Source: Lachnospiraceae bacterium (lineage in GTDB: Bacteria > Bacillota > Clostridia > Lachnospirales > Lachnospiraceae). From it: 64,000 nucleotides of DNA. The position numbers were made by a program, and so were the translations under genes. This document shows positions 26,978 through 35,446 of this stretch, one piece after another (position 1 is the first letter of the stretch; every line of letters starts with the position of its first letter). The notes below the pieces were generated by a model. That model did no database searches. It was not told where the DNA came from and was given only the letters and a program-made list of their open reading frames with translations. The stretch covers positions 1 to 64,000 of the forward strand of contig JAEEYF010000030.1 of the NCBI GenBank assembly GCA_016291655.1, in the 5' to 3' direction.

Positions 26978-28701
26978 TCGTTCAATGCTTTTACTTGCTT
27001 GTTTTTGCCGTAAACCTTCTGGTTTTCATCAACTATGTCTGCAGAAAGGAATATCAGAACGGATTAAACTTCTTTATCTGTATTGCCCTTCTTATAAGGA
27101 GCTACGGCCAGTTTATGGTATCTGTTTCCGAAGGGATTGATATGGCGTTGTTTGCCTATCAAATGTTTTATTTTGGGAGCGCTTTCCTTCCCGCGATGCT
27201 TTTTATGGCAGCGGCCCGTTTGTGTAAAACAGATATACCTATGGCGCTTGAATTCATTTTATTGGCCTTTTCAACCGTGATAATGTCCTTTGCATTGTCT
27301 ATCGGAAACAGCAGTGTTTACTATTCCAATGTATGGCTTCAGAATAATGTGACCGCACACGGAACCTTCAACAGCATAGGTAAGGAATACGGACCTGCTC
27401 ATTCGCTCTATACTGCGATGTTGGCGGCCTATGCGGTGGGCTTTGTAATACTTGCGGTGGTGACCTACAGGAAGAAAAACCGTATTTCAAAGCGCATCAT
27501 AACCGAAGTATCCTCCATAGCGCTGGGGATCATTGTCCTCTATGGCATCGGACGGCTGATAAAGACTCCCGTATCCCTGACTTCCGTAGGCTACCTTATA
27601 GCGACCGTTTTTTCCGTGAGGATCATCAGTCTTGCGGAGCTGCACAACCTGACCGATTGCATCATCGAATCCATGGATGAGGACGATGAGGAAGGATATG
27701 TGGTGTTTGACCGCCATGAAAATTTCATTAACGCAAACAACAAAGCCAAGGAGATCTATCCTGAGATCAATGACCTGGCCGTAGGCAGACCCGTTCCCGA
27801 TATCGACAACAATTTTTCAAAGCATATCCTTAAACGGGTCAGAGAATACATTTTTGACCTGTACAACCCGGAGAATGAAACCGTGGTTAAAGAGGGCGAC
27901 AGAAAATTCGAGATCAAGCTGAATGATATCGTTTTAAGGAAAGGAAGCGTCTCTGAGGGCATATTCGTTGAGATCGAGGATGTAACCTTCAGAGAGAACA
28001 TAGCGGAAGTTGAAGCAAAGTACAGTCGCGATCTGGAAGCTGATGTGGAAAAGAAGGAGGCCGAGATCAGGGATATGCAAAACAGGCTGGTCCTTGGACT
28101 GGCAACGCTGGTCGAGAGCCGTGACAGCAGTACCGGAGAGCATATAGGAAGGACTCTTAAAGGCGTGGAGATCTTTACTGATCAGTTAAAAGAATCCCGG
28201 GATCTCAATCTTCCGGAAGAGTATCTGTATGGGATCACGCTTGCAATGCCTATGCACGATCTGGGAAAGATCGCGATCGATGACGATATATTGAGGGCTA
28301 AGGAAAAGACTCCGGAACAGGAAAAGGCCCTGATCAGGCTTCATACCGAAGAGGGAGCGAAGATCGTGAGAAAGGTTCTGGCCGGACTCAGTGCCAATCC
28401 CAAGGGAGCTCAGTTCATTGAGATCGCTGCATCAATAGCCAATTATCACCATGAGAGATGGGACGGCAGCGGACTGCCCTACGGTCTGAGAGGTAAAGAG
28501 ATACCCACCGAAGCAAGGATCGTTTCGTTTATAGATGAACTGGACACTTTGATAGATGACGGTGACGAGACCGGGAAAAAGACCTTCGATGAGGCTTTTG
28601 ATATGGTGGTGAACAGGATAGGAACAGGCTTCGATGCGGAATACGGACCTGCCTTTGTTAAGTGCAGACAGAAATTAAAAAAGATCTATGAGGACTTATA
28701 A
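26974..28701 (+). CDS. HD-GYP-type phosphodiesterase with seven-helix sensor, second of pair
   Basis: 575 residues with the same layout as its upstream neighbour: seven N-terminal helices, a PAS-like region (about 235-340), a coiled linker and an HD domain. The HD motif MHDLGKIAIDDD is intact; the GYP motif reads HHERWDGSGLP, Leu replacing Tyr. The two genes overlap by 4 bp and share organisation throughout, so they arose by tandem duplication and may form a heterodimer. The stop shares one base with the next start. Confidence 0.85.
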   Translation: MIVQCFYLLVFAVNLLVFINYVCRKEYQNGLNFFICIALLIRSYGQFMVSVSEGIDMALFAYQMFYFGSAFLPAMLFMAAARLCKTDIPMALEFILLAFSTVIMSFALSIGNSSVYYSNVWLQNNVTAHGTFNSIGKEYGPAHSLYTAMLAAYAVGFVILAVVTYRKKNRISKRIITEVSSIALGIIVLYGIGRLIKTPVSLTSVGYLIATVFSVRIISLAELHNLTDCIIESMDEDDEEGYVVFDRHENFINANNKAKEIYPEINDLAVGRPVPDIDNNFSKHILKRVREYIFDLYNPENETVVKEGDRKFEIKLNDIVLRKGSVSEGIFVEIEDVTFRENIAEVEAKYSRDLEADVEKKEAEIRDMQNRLVLGLATLVESRDSSTGEHIGRTLKGVEIFTDQLKESRDLNLPEEYLYGITLAMPMHDLGKIAIDDDILRAKEKTPEQEKALIRLHTEEGAKIVRKVLAGLSANPKGAQFIEIAASIANYHHERWDGSGLPYGLRGKEIPTEARIVSFIDELDTLIDDGDETGKKTFDEAFDMVVNRIGTGFDAEYGPAFVKCRQKLKKIYEDL

Positions 28702-29663
28702 TGATATACAATGAATGCGGTAATAGCGGGCTTAAACTGCCCGCTGTTTCATTGGGGCTTTGGCACGGCTTTGGCGAAAGCTTCGATCATGACAAAATGA
28801 AAAACCTGGTATTCCGGGCCTTTGAGAAGGGGATCACAGCCTTTGATCTTGCGAACAACTACGGCCCTCCGTACGGCTCTGCCGAAAAGAATTTCGGCAG
28901 GATCATGGCGGAGCTGGCATCCCACAGGGACGAGATCCTTGTTTCCACGAAAGCGGGCTTTGACATGTGGCCGGGACCTTACGGGAACTTCGGAAGCAAA
29001 AAGTATCTTGTGGCAAGTCTGGATCAGAGCCTGAAACGTATGGGGCTTGAGTACGCGGACATTTATTATCACCACAGACCGGATCCCCAAACCCCGCTGG
29101 AGGAGACCTGCGGAGCTCTTGACGGACTTGTAAGGGCCGGAAAGGTCCTTTATGTGGGAGTTTCAAACTACAATAAAGAACAGACGGATGCCGCCTTAAA
29201 GATATTTAAGCGGCTTAATACTCCGTTCATAGTAAATCAGAGCAGGTTTTCCATGCTGGATCGAAAGATCGAAAGAACGGGGCTTAAGGGTTATCTCAAA
29301 GAAAAGGGGATCGGGCTTCTTGCCTTCAGTCCCCTGGCGCAGGGAATGCTTACGGGAAAGTATCTTAAAGGGATACCTGAGGATTCGAGGGTCAGAACGG
29401 ACGGAAGATATCTTAAACCCGACGACGTGCGAAATCCTCGGCTCTCTCAAAAGGTGGAAGCTCTTTCGAAGCTGGCGGCGGAGCGGGGGCAGACGCTTGC
29501 TCAAATGGCCCTTGCCTGGGTGCTGAAGGACGAGGAAGTGACCGGAGTGATCCTGGGAGCCTCCAAGCCAGAACAACTGGATGAAAATCTTAAAGCCCTT
29601 GATAATACGAGGTTTACAAAAAATGAATTGAATTATATAAATGAAATTATAATAAAGAATTAG
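28701..29663 (+). CDS. Aldo/keto reductase, YghZ/Gpr-like
   Basis: A 320-residue NADPH-dependent TIM-barrel reductase. The catalytic tetrad is present: Asp in AFDLANNYG, the following Tyr (in place GPPYGSAE), Lys in STKAGFD and His in YYHHRPDPQ. Phrases such as SRDEIL/STKAGFDMWPGPYG place it near E. coli YghZ, which reduces L-glyceraldehyde 3-phosphate and methylglyoxal. It is translationally joined to the HD-GYP pair (TAATG). Its stop codon lies inside the CIRCE operator of clpB. Confidence 0.85.
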   Translation: MIYNECGNSGLKLPAVSLGLWHGFGESFDHDKMKNLVFRAFEKGITAFDLANNYGPPYGSAEKNFGRIMAELASHRDEILVSTKAGFDMWPGPYGNFGSKKYLVASLDQSLKRMGLEYADIYYHHRPDPQTPLEETCGALDGLVRAGKVLYVGVSNYNKEQTDAALKIFKRLNTPFIVNQSRFSMLDRKIERTGLKGYLKEKGIGLLAFSPLAQGMLTGKYLKGIPEDSRVRTDGRYLKPDDVRNPRLSQKVEALSKLAAERGQTLAQMALAWVLKDEEVTGVILGASKPEQLDENLKALDNTRFTKNELNYINEIIIKN

Positions 29664-29686
29664 CACTCACCTCTTGACAGTGCTAA
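29660..29686 (+). promoter_or_regulatory. CIRCE element (HrcA operator) of clpB
   Basis: TTAGCACTC (29660-29668), 9-bp spacer, CAGTGCTAA (29678-29686). This matches the 9-9-9 CIRCE consensus with one mismatch in the right arm. It overlaps the aldo/keto reductase stop codon on the left and the clpB -35 box on the right, so HrcA binding would block the polymerase directly. hrcA is not in this window. Confidence 0.9.
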
Positions 29687-29702
29687 CAACTCGATGTATA
29701 TT
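29674..29702 (+). promoter_or_regulatory. clpB promoter
   Basis: TTGACA (29674-29679), exactly 17 bp, TATATT (29697-29702). Transcription should begin near 29709. Confidence 0.85.
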
Positions 29703-29703
29703 T

Positions 29704-29746
29704 GAGTCATCAAAAACGGATTGGAGTTTTGATGACTCTGTTTTTT
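29704..29746 (+). terminator. Terminator-like hairpin spanning the clpB start site
   Basis: GAGTCATCAAAA (29704-29715) pairs perfectly with TTTTGATGACTC (29727-29738), followed by TGTTTTTT. RNA begun at the clpB promoter would lack the first 5 bases or so, and form only a weak AT stem. RNA reading through from the HD-GYP operon would form the full 12-bp hairpin. It is the only candidate terminator for that upstream operon. Confidence 0.7.
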
Positions 29747-29767
29747 CGGAAATAAGGTGGTGATACT

Positions 29768-32347
29768 ATGAATATAAGTAAATTTACGCAAAAATCCATG
29801 GAAGCGGTGAACAATTGCGAAAAACTGGCCTATGATTACGGGCATCAGGAGCTCCTTCCGGAGCATCTTCTCTACAGCCTCATGACGATTGAGGACAGTT
29901 TGACCGCAAGGCTCATAGAAAAGATGGAGATCAGCCCCGAAGTGTTTACAGCGCAGGTTGAAGGACTCCTTAATAAGAGACCCAAGGTCAGCGGCGGAAA
30001 CGTTTACATGGGCGACAAACTGAATAAGGTTCTGATCTATGCCGAAGATGAGGCTAAAGCCATGGGGGATTCTTATGTTTCCGTGGAACACCTTTTCCTC
30101 AGCATATTAAAGCACCCGACGGCAGAGTTGTCGGATCTGCTCAAGCAGTTTAAGATCACAAGGGATCGTTTCCTCAAAGCCTTGCAGGAGGTAAGGGGAA
30201 ATGTAAAGGTTACGACGGACAACCCGGAAGGAACCTACGAATCATTGGAAAAGTATGGATATGACCTTGTGGAAAGAGCAAAACAACAGAAGCTCGATCC
30301 CGTGATCGGCCGTGATGCTGAGATAAGAAATGTTATCAGGATCCTTTCAAGAAAGACCAAGAACAACCCTGTACTGATCGGTGAACCCGGTGTGGGAAAG
30401 ACGGCGGTGGTTGAGGGCCTTGCGCAGCGTATCGTTGCGGGAGACGTGCCCGAGACACTGAAGGACAAGACACTATTCTCTCTTGATATGGGCGCGCTTG
30501 TGGCAGGCGCAAAGTACAGAGGAGAATTTGAGGAAAGACTTAAGGCTGTTCTTGAGGAAGTCAAGAACAGCGACGGACGTATCATCCTTTTCATAGACGA
30601 ACTTCATACCATAGTGGGAGCAGGCAAGACGGAAGGATCGATGGATGCGGGAAACATGCTTAAACCCATGCTTGCCCGGGGCGAGCTTCATTGCATAGGA
30701 GCCACCACACTCGATGAATACAGACAATACATAGAGAAGGATGCTGCGCTGGAGCGTCGTTTCCAGCCTGTAATGGTGGATGAACCCACAGTTGAAGACA
30801 CAATTTCCATTCTCAGAGGAATCAAGGAAAGATATGAACTCTTCCACGGGGTAAAGATCACGGACGGCGCGCTGGTTTCTGCGGCGGTACTCTCCAACCG
30901 CTACATATCCGACCGATTCCTGCCCGATAAAGCAATAGACCTGGTGGACGAAGCCTGTGCATCGATAAAGACGGAGCTTGATTCCATGCCCACGGAGCTG
31001 GACGAAGTGAGAAGAAGGATCATGCAGCTGGAGATCGAGGAGGCGGCGCTAAAAAAGGAAAAGGACCGTCAAAGCATAGAAAGACTGGAGACGCTTCAAA
31101 AAGAGCTCTCCGAGCAAAGAGAGACCTATGCTGCCGTAAAGTCAAAGTGGGACAATGAAAAAGCTTCCGTCGACAGAGTGATGAAGCTGCGTGAACAGCT
31201 GGAGGCTTTGAATAATGAGATCGCGGCTGCAGAGAGAACATATGACCTCAATAGGGCTGCAGAGCTGAAATACGGAAAGCTTCCGGAACTGCAGAAGAGT
31301 CTGGAGGCAGAGGAAGAAAAGAACCGTCTGAAGGAGAACGAGCTTGTCCATGAGGCGGTGGATGAGGATGAGATCGCGGAGATCGTATCAAGATGGACGG
31401 GCATACCCGTCCACAAGCTGACGGAAGGGGAAAAGAGCAAAACGCTTCATCTGGATGAGGAACTTCATAAAAGAGTGGTCGGTCAGGACAATGCAGTGCG
31501 TCTGGTGACGGAATCCATTCTTCGTTCAAAGGCAGGGATCAAGGACCCCACAAAGCCCATAGGTTCCTTCCTGTTCCTCGGACCAACCGGCGTCGGAAAG
31601 ACGGAGCTTGCAAAATCTCTGGCGGCGAGTCTTTTTGACAACGAAGCGAACATGGTACGTATCGATATGAGCGAATATATGGAGAAGTTCTCGGTTTCAC
31701 GTCTCATAGGAGCGCCGCCCGGATATGTGGGCTACGAGGAGGGCGGTCAGCTTACCGAGGCGGTAAGAAGAAAGCCGTATTCGGTAGTGCTGTTTGATGA
31801 GGTTGAAAAGGCTCATCCGGATGTGTTTAATGTAATGCTGCAGATCCTGGATGACGGCCGGGTGACGGATTCACAGGGAAGGACCGTGGACTTCAAAAAC
31901 ACGATCCTGATCATGACCTCAAATATCGGTTCGCAGTACATCCTTGACGGAATAGAACGTGAAGGGGAGATCGGCAAAGGTACGGAAGATCTTGTGATGG
32001 CCGATCTGAGAGCTCATTTCCGTCCGGAGTTTTTGAACCGTCTGGACGAGATCATAATGTTCAAGCCTCTCTCCAAGGATGACATATCTGGCATCATGGA
32101 CCTGTTGGTAGAGGACGTGAACAGAAGACTGGCGGATAAAGAGATAAAGATAACGCTTACGGATGAGGCTAAGAAGCTCGCGATCACGGAAAGCTATGAT
32201 CCGGCTTACGGAGCAAGACCTCTGAAACGTTACCTGCAAAGGAGCGTTGAGACCATAAGCGCCCGTCTGATCCTGGAAGGAAAGGCCGTCGAAGGAAGCA
32301 CGATCACAATTGATAACATTAACGGACACCTTGAAGGAAGGGTGTGA
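29768..32347 (+). CDS. clpB: ATP-dependent disaggregase ClpB
   Basis: An 859-residue Hsp100 hexameric chaperone that rescues aggregated proteins with DnaK. Domains in order: Clp_N repeats (1-145), AAA1 with Walker [10 protein letters not shown] and Walker [11 protein letters not shown], the coiled middle domain (about 405-525) that distinguishes ClpB from ClpA, AAA2 with GPTGVGKTE and [10 protein letters not shown], and the C-terminal D2-small domain. AAGGTGG precedes the ATG. CIRCE places it under HrcA heat-shock control. Confidence 0.95.
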   Translation: MNISKFTQKSMEAVNNCEKLAYDYGHQELLPEHLLYSLMTIEDSLTARLIEKMEISPEVFTAQVEGLLNKRPKVSGGNVYMGDKLNKVLIYAEDEAKAMGDSYVSVEHLFLSILKHPTAELSDLLKQFKITRDRFLKALQEVRGNVKVTTDNPEGTYESLEKYGYDLVERAKQQKLDPVIGRDAEIRNVIRILSRKTKNNPVLIGEPGVGKTAVVEGLAQRIVAGDVPETLKDKTLFSLDMGALVAGAKYRGEFEERLKAVLEEVKNSDGRIILFIDELHTIVGAGKTEGSMDAGNMLKPMLARGELHCIGATTLDEYRQYIEKDAALERRFQPVMVDEPTVEDTISILRGIKERYELFHGVKITDGALVSAAVLSNRYISDRFLPDKAIDLVDEACASIKTELDSMPTELDEVRRRIMQLEIEEAALKKEKDRQSIERLETLQKELSEQRETYAAVKSKWDNEKASVDRVMKLREQLEALNNEIAAAERTYDLNRAAELKYGKLPELQKSLEAEEEKNRLKENELVHEAVDEDEIAEIVSRWTGIPVHKLTEGEKSKTLHLDEELHKRVVGQDNAVRLVTESILRSKAGIKDPTKPIGSFLFLGPTGVGKTELAKSLAASLFDNEANMVRIDMSEYMEKFSVSRLIGAPPGYVGYEEGGQLTEAVRRKPYSVVLFDEVEKAHPDVFNVMLQILDDGRVTDSQGRTVDFKNTILIMTSNIGSQYILDGIEREGEIGKGTEDLVMADLRAHFRPEFLNRLDEIIMFKPLSKDDISGIMDLLVEDVNRRLADKEIKITLTDEAKKLAITESYDPAYGARPLKRYLQRSVETISARLILEGKAVEGSTITIDNINGHLEGRV

Positions 32348-32349
32348 TC

Positions 32350-32382
32350 TCAGGCGCGGGAAACCGCGCCTGAAATTTTTTT
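32350..32382 (+). terminator. Intrinsic terminator of clpB
   Basis: TCAGGCGCGG (32350-32359), GAAA loop, CCGCGCCTGA (32364-32373), then AATTTTTTTT. Confidence 0.9.
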
Positions 32383-32393
32383 TAAAAAAGGTG

Positions 32394-32422
32394 TTGACAT
32401 ACTTCGACTGTCGTGGTATAAC
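32394..32422 (+). promoter_or_regulatory. padR promoter
   Basis: TTGACA (32394-32399), 17 bp, TATAAC (32417-32422). Confidence 0.8.
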
Positions 32423-32448
32423 ATACTACGTCAGATGTACTACGACAG
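32408..32448 (+). promoter_or_regulatory. Candidate PadR operator
   Basis: CTGTCGTGGTA (32408-32418) and TACTACGACAG (32438-32448) form an inverted repeat with one mismatch; a further TACTACG (32424-32430) lies between. CGTGGTA and TACTACG flank the -10 box with a 5-bp gap. The site covers the promoter of the padR cassette, so autorepression is likely. Confidence 0.55.
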
Positions 32449-32503
32449 ACGTTACAATGACAGACAAAGGAACGACAGACGAAGGAACGACAGACAAAGT
32501 AAG
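32444..32503 (+). repeat. Four tandem 15-bp repeats in the padR leader
   Basis: Units start at 32444, 32459, 32474 and 32489. All begin GACAGAC; units 2-4 continue AAAGGAAC or close variants (GACAGACAAAGGAAC, GACAGACGAAGGAAC, GACAGACAAAGTAAG). They lie in the transcribed leader, before the ribosome site. Role unknown: extra operator copies, an RNA element, or replication slippage. Confidence 0.8.
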
Positions 32504-32528
32504 AAAAAAATAAAGAAAGGGTGGAAGT

Positions 32529-32888
32529 ATGATTGAGATCAGCAGTGATGTGATCAGAGGTTACAATGATACGATGATCCTGTACATACTTAGAAACGCA
32601 CCGTCATACGGCTATGAGATATCTAAAAACATTAAGAGCATGACGGACGGGAAGTACATTATAAAAGAAACAACTTTGTACTCTGCGTTTACGAGAATGG
32701 AAAAGAACGGATACATCGAGTCGTTTTCCGGACAGGAAGACAGAAGGACCTACTACAGGATCACGGATTCCGGACGTAAGTTTTACTCGGAAAAATGTGA
32801 TGAATGGGAACTTACAAAGGAAGTTGTCGAGAAGTTCATTGCCTCACAAGCCGATGAGGCATATGAAAAAGACAGCGGAAACGAATAA
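32529..32888 (+). CDS. PadR family transcriptional regulator
   Basis: A 119-residue winged-helix repressor. The N-terminal PadR domain shows ILRNAPSYGYEISKNI, then KETTLYSAFTRMEKNGYI and RRTYYRITDSGRKFY. PadR proteins next to HAAS/DUF4097 genes usually autoregulate and respond to cell-envelope stress or antibiotics. Palindromic and tandem repeats cover the promoter and leader. It is followed at 51 bp by the membrane protein gene. Confidence 0.9.
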   Translation: MIEISSDVIRGYNDTMILYILRNAPSYGYEISKNIKSMTDGKYIIKETTLYSAFTRMEKNGYIESFSGQEDRRTYYRITDSGRKFYSEKCDEWELTKEVVEKFIASQADEAYEKDSGNE

Positions 32889-32939
32889 GGCAATACAGGG
32901 ATAAAAGTAAACAGTAGAGTGGATTGAAAGGAAGAAAAA

Positions 32940-33926
32940 ATGGATACAATAAAAAATTATCTTGAGACTATGTTTATGCAGCTTCCCAACACAAGGGAAG
33001 TATTGAAAGCCAAGGCTGAGCTGGGGCAGATGATGGAAGACAAGTTCAACGAGCTCATGGCTGAAGGAAAACATGAAAATGAAGCGATCGCTGAAGTCCT
33101 TGCGGATTTCGGAAACCTTGATGAAGTGGCGGAAACACTTGGGATCAAGGATGTGATCCACAAGGATCCGGTTGACAGGAGAATTGTTAAGCTCGAAGAA
33201 GCTCGTGAGTATGTGAAAGCAAGAGAAGCCAATTCACTCAGAACCGGCATCGGTGTTATGCTTTGCATCCTGTGCCCCGTAGCCGAGATGGTCATCGGAG
33301 AAAACATGGGACACAGAGGACTTGGAGTTCTTTCACTTTTTGCGGTGCTTGCGGTAGCCATAGGACTTTTCATTTACAACTCCGTACAGAGTGAAAAGTG
33401 GAGCTGGATGGAAAAGACTCCCTGCGCTGTGGAATTTGCAACCGTTGATGAGATCAACAAGGCAAGAGAAGCCTTCAGGCCTTTGAAAGCAATATTCCTT
33501 TGTGCCGGTATCGTCCTTTGCATATTGGCCCTGGGAATATCGGGGGCGGTTGATGAGATGCATGCGTTTACCGGAATAAATGACGTAGAAGGCATATTTT
33601 TCCTGTGTATCGTTGCGATCGGTGTCTGCCTTATCGTATACGGCTGTGTAAGAGATACCGCCTTTACGGACATCCTTAAGCTGAATGACAGCAAGACCGT
33701 CGGCGGAAACTTTGTCGACAGCCAGAAGACAGCCAAAAGAGTTACAAAGACCGGTCAGGCTGTTCTTGATGTGTTCTGGCCCACAGTAACATGTATCTAT
33801 TTCATTTGGAGCTTTGTGACAATGCATTGGTACATCACATGGATAATCTGGCCGATAGCACCTTTGTTCAGAATGCTGATCGAGACGATCTTTGCGGACA
33901 CTTCGTCGGGTGACCGGAACAAATAA
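32940..33926 (+). CDS. HAAS (permease prefix) domain membrane protein
   Basis: 328 residues. The N-terminal 75 residues form the helical HAAS/permease-prefix domain (NYLETMFMQLPN..., LADFGNLDEVAETLGI), which in such cassettes binds the PadR regulator or its effector. Six or so hydrophobic helices follow (about 100-320), paired and separated by charged loops. It acts as the membrane component of the cassette and may be a sensor. The next gene follows at 19 bp. Confidence 0.75.
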   Translation: MDTIKNYLETMFMQLPNTREVLKAKAELGQMMEDKFNELMAEGKHENEAIAEVLADFGNLDEVAETLGIKDVIHKDPVDRRIVKLEEAREYVKAREANSLRTGIGVMLCILCPVAEMVIGENMGHRGLGVLSLFAVLAVAIGLFIYNSVQSEKWSWMEKTPCAVEFATVDEINKAREAFRPLKAIFLCAGIVLCILALGISGAVDEMHAFTGINDVEGIFFLCIVAIGVCLIVYGCVRDTAFTDILKLNDSKTVGGNFVDSQKTAKRVTKTGQAVLDVFWPTVTCIYFIWSFVTMHWYITWIIWPIAPLFRMLIETIFADTSSGDRNK

Positions 33927-33945
33927 TGGGAAAAAGGAGAGAAAA

Positions 33946-34818
33946 ATGAACAGAAGAATATATCTTATCATACTTTATATAGTTACAATCTTTATATGCA
34001 TCAGTGCTGTCAGCTACCACACAGGACGCGTAATTTCCGGATGTGCGGCTTGTTTGGACGGGGATTACGACGTGGATTTCGATTGGGATAACGGATTAGT
34101 TATAAAGAATAACGGAACTGTGATTTCGGAAGGATCGGTGGAAGAAGACTTTGATGAAAAGGGATACAAGAATATTGATGTTGACGGTGCAGTGGGCGAT
34201 CTGACGATAACTGAGGGTGACGGTTATTCCTGCAAGTTTGTCGGTAATGAGAAACTCAAGCCTACGGTATCGGTTAAGAATAATACACTGGTTGTAAAGC
34301 AGAAAAAGATCAGGAATAATGTTGGAAGTGTAAATAACTATTCAAAGATAAACATTACCGTTCCCAAGGACACCCTCGGACATATTGAGATCGATTCAGC
34401 TGTAGGAGATGTAAATATAAAGAATCTGTCATGTACCGGTATTAAGGCAGTGGTCGCAGTGGGAAACATCCGAACGGAAAATGTTGTGTGCGACGGAAAA
34501 ACAACGATCGAGGCAAAAGTAGGTGAAATAACACTGAAAAACAGTGCCTTTGGTGATCTTGATCTGAATACCGATGTGGGACAGATCAGAATAGACGATT
34601 GTTCTTTTGAAGACGCAGAGATGGATTCGCATATCGGAAATGTGACTATCTACGGGCTTGATGCGGACAGGTACGATCTTGATATTGACTGTTCCCTCGG
34701 TGATTTTGAATTCGACGGAAAGGATTACGGTAAAAAAGGAAGGATCAATAACAGCGGTGCGGATTACACGCTTACCGTCGATTCAGATCTTGGCGACGTG
34801 AAGATCCACTCGAAATAA
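33946..34818 (+). CDS. DUF4097-type beta-repeat protein, membrane anchored
   Basis: 290 residues from ATG 33946 (AAGGAG at 33934-33939; an in-frame upstream ATG overlaps the preceding gene). One N-terminal helix (about 5-22) anchors it; the rest is a beta-helix-like repeat with recurring AVGDLTI, AVGDVNI, KVGEITL, DVGQIRI, HIGNVTI and SLGDFEF, each about 20 residues apart. This is the putative adhesin / DUF4097 fold seen in PadR and Lia-like envelope-stress operons. It ends the three-gene operon. Confidence 0.8.
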   Translation: MNRRIYLIILYIVTIFICISAVSYHTGRVISGCAACLDGDYDVDFDWDNGLVIKNNGTVISEGSVEEDFDEKGYKNIDVDGAVGDLTITEGDGYSCKFVGNEKLKPTVSVKNNTLVVKQKKIRNNVGSVNNYSKINITVPKDTLGHIEIDSAVGDVNIKNLSCTGIKAVVAVGNIRTENVVCDGKTTIEAKVGEITLKNSAFGDLDLNTDVGQIRIDDCSFEDAEMDSHIGNVTIYGLDADRYDLDIDCSLGDFEFDGKDYGKKGRINNSGADYTLTVDSDLGDVKIHSK

Positions 34819-34828
34819 AATCTACAAA

Positions 34829-34869
34829 GAAGACAAGGGACTAAAAACGTCTCTTGTCTTCATTTTTTT
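34829..34869 (+). terminator. Intrinsic terminator of the padR cassette
   Basis: GAAGACAAGGGA (34829-34840) pairs with TCTCTTGTCTTC (34850-34861), with one G-U pair, followed by ATTTTTTT. Confidence 0.85.
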
Positions 34870-34990
34870 AACAAAAAAATTGCAGATAAGAGCGGGATTC
34901 CGGGAGACATTTTGAAAAAAGCATTTAAAAGGGGGATTACAAAGCCTCGAAAAGGCTCCAAAAATAAATGCTAAAAATGCTTAAAGTTAC

Positions 34991-35019
34991 TTGCAAAAAA
35001 TATAGTAATGAATTATACT
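34991..35019 (+). promoter_or_regulatory. Promoter of the hxlR-suf operon
   Basis: TTGCAA (34991-34996), 17 bp, TATACT (35014-35019), 41 bp before the hxlR start. Confidence 0.65.
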
Positions 35020-35059
35020 ACCCAATCGAAGTGATTGGAAAGACCAAAGGAGCAATCTG

Positions 35060-35419
35060 ATGAACAAAGAAAACGATATAACAAAATGCCCGTTGGAGTA
35101 CGGGCTCGAGGTTTTCGGGAAAAAATGGGAATCCAAGGTGATCTGTGTTCTCTCTGCAGACAGAAGCATGCGTTACGGGGAGATCAGGGCTTGTGTTGAC
35201 GGGATTACAGATGTCGCTTTAACCGCAACACTTAAAAAATTAACCGTGGACGGGATCGTCGAAAGAACCCAGTACAGGGAGATTCCGCCTCGCGTTGAAT
35301 ATACACTTACAGATAAAGGACGATCGATCGTACCCATTATTAAAAGCATTTGTTCGTGGTCGCAGGGAAACAGTGACGGGGTCGCTATAAGCTGCGAAAA
35401 CTGCAATGCTGAAAAATAA
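35060..35419 (+). CDS. HxlR family transcriptional regulator
   Basis: A 119-residue winged-helix regulator: CPLEYGLEVFGKKWESKVI, MRYGEIRACVDGITDVALTATL and VEYTLTDKGRSI are diagnostic. It has Cys10 near the N terminus, where redox-sensing HxlR proteins carry their reactive Cys, and a C-terminal CENC pair. It lies 27 bp before sufC with no terminator between, so it probably controls Fe-S assembly, filling the place that IscR or SufR occupies elsewhere. That control is inferred from position. Confidence 0.85.
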   Translation: MNKENDITKCPLEYGLEVFGKKWESKVICVLSADRSMRYGEIRACVDGITDVALTATLKKLTVDGIVERTQYREIPPRVEYTLTDKGRSIVPIIKSICSWSQGNSDGVAISCENCNAEK

Positions 35420-35446
35420 CCGACAACTCTCATTAAGGAGGTAGAT

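Noticed and set aside
32444-32503. Tandem 15-bp repeats considered as a CRISPR array
   Set aside because: Units are directly adjacent with no spacers, far too short, and no cas genes are present.
32310-32513. Short frame across the clpB end and the padR leader
   Set aside because: It runs through a strong terminator, a promoter and the tandem repeats, and has no ribosome site.
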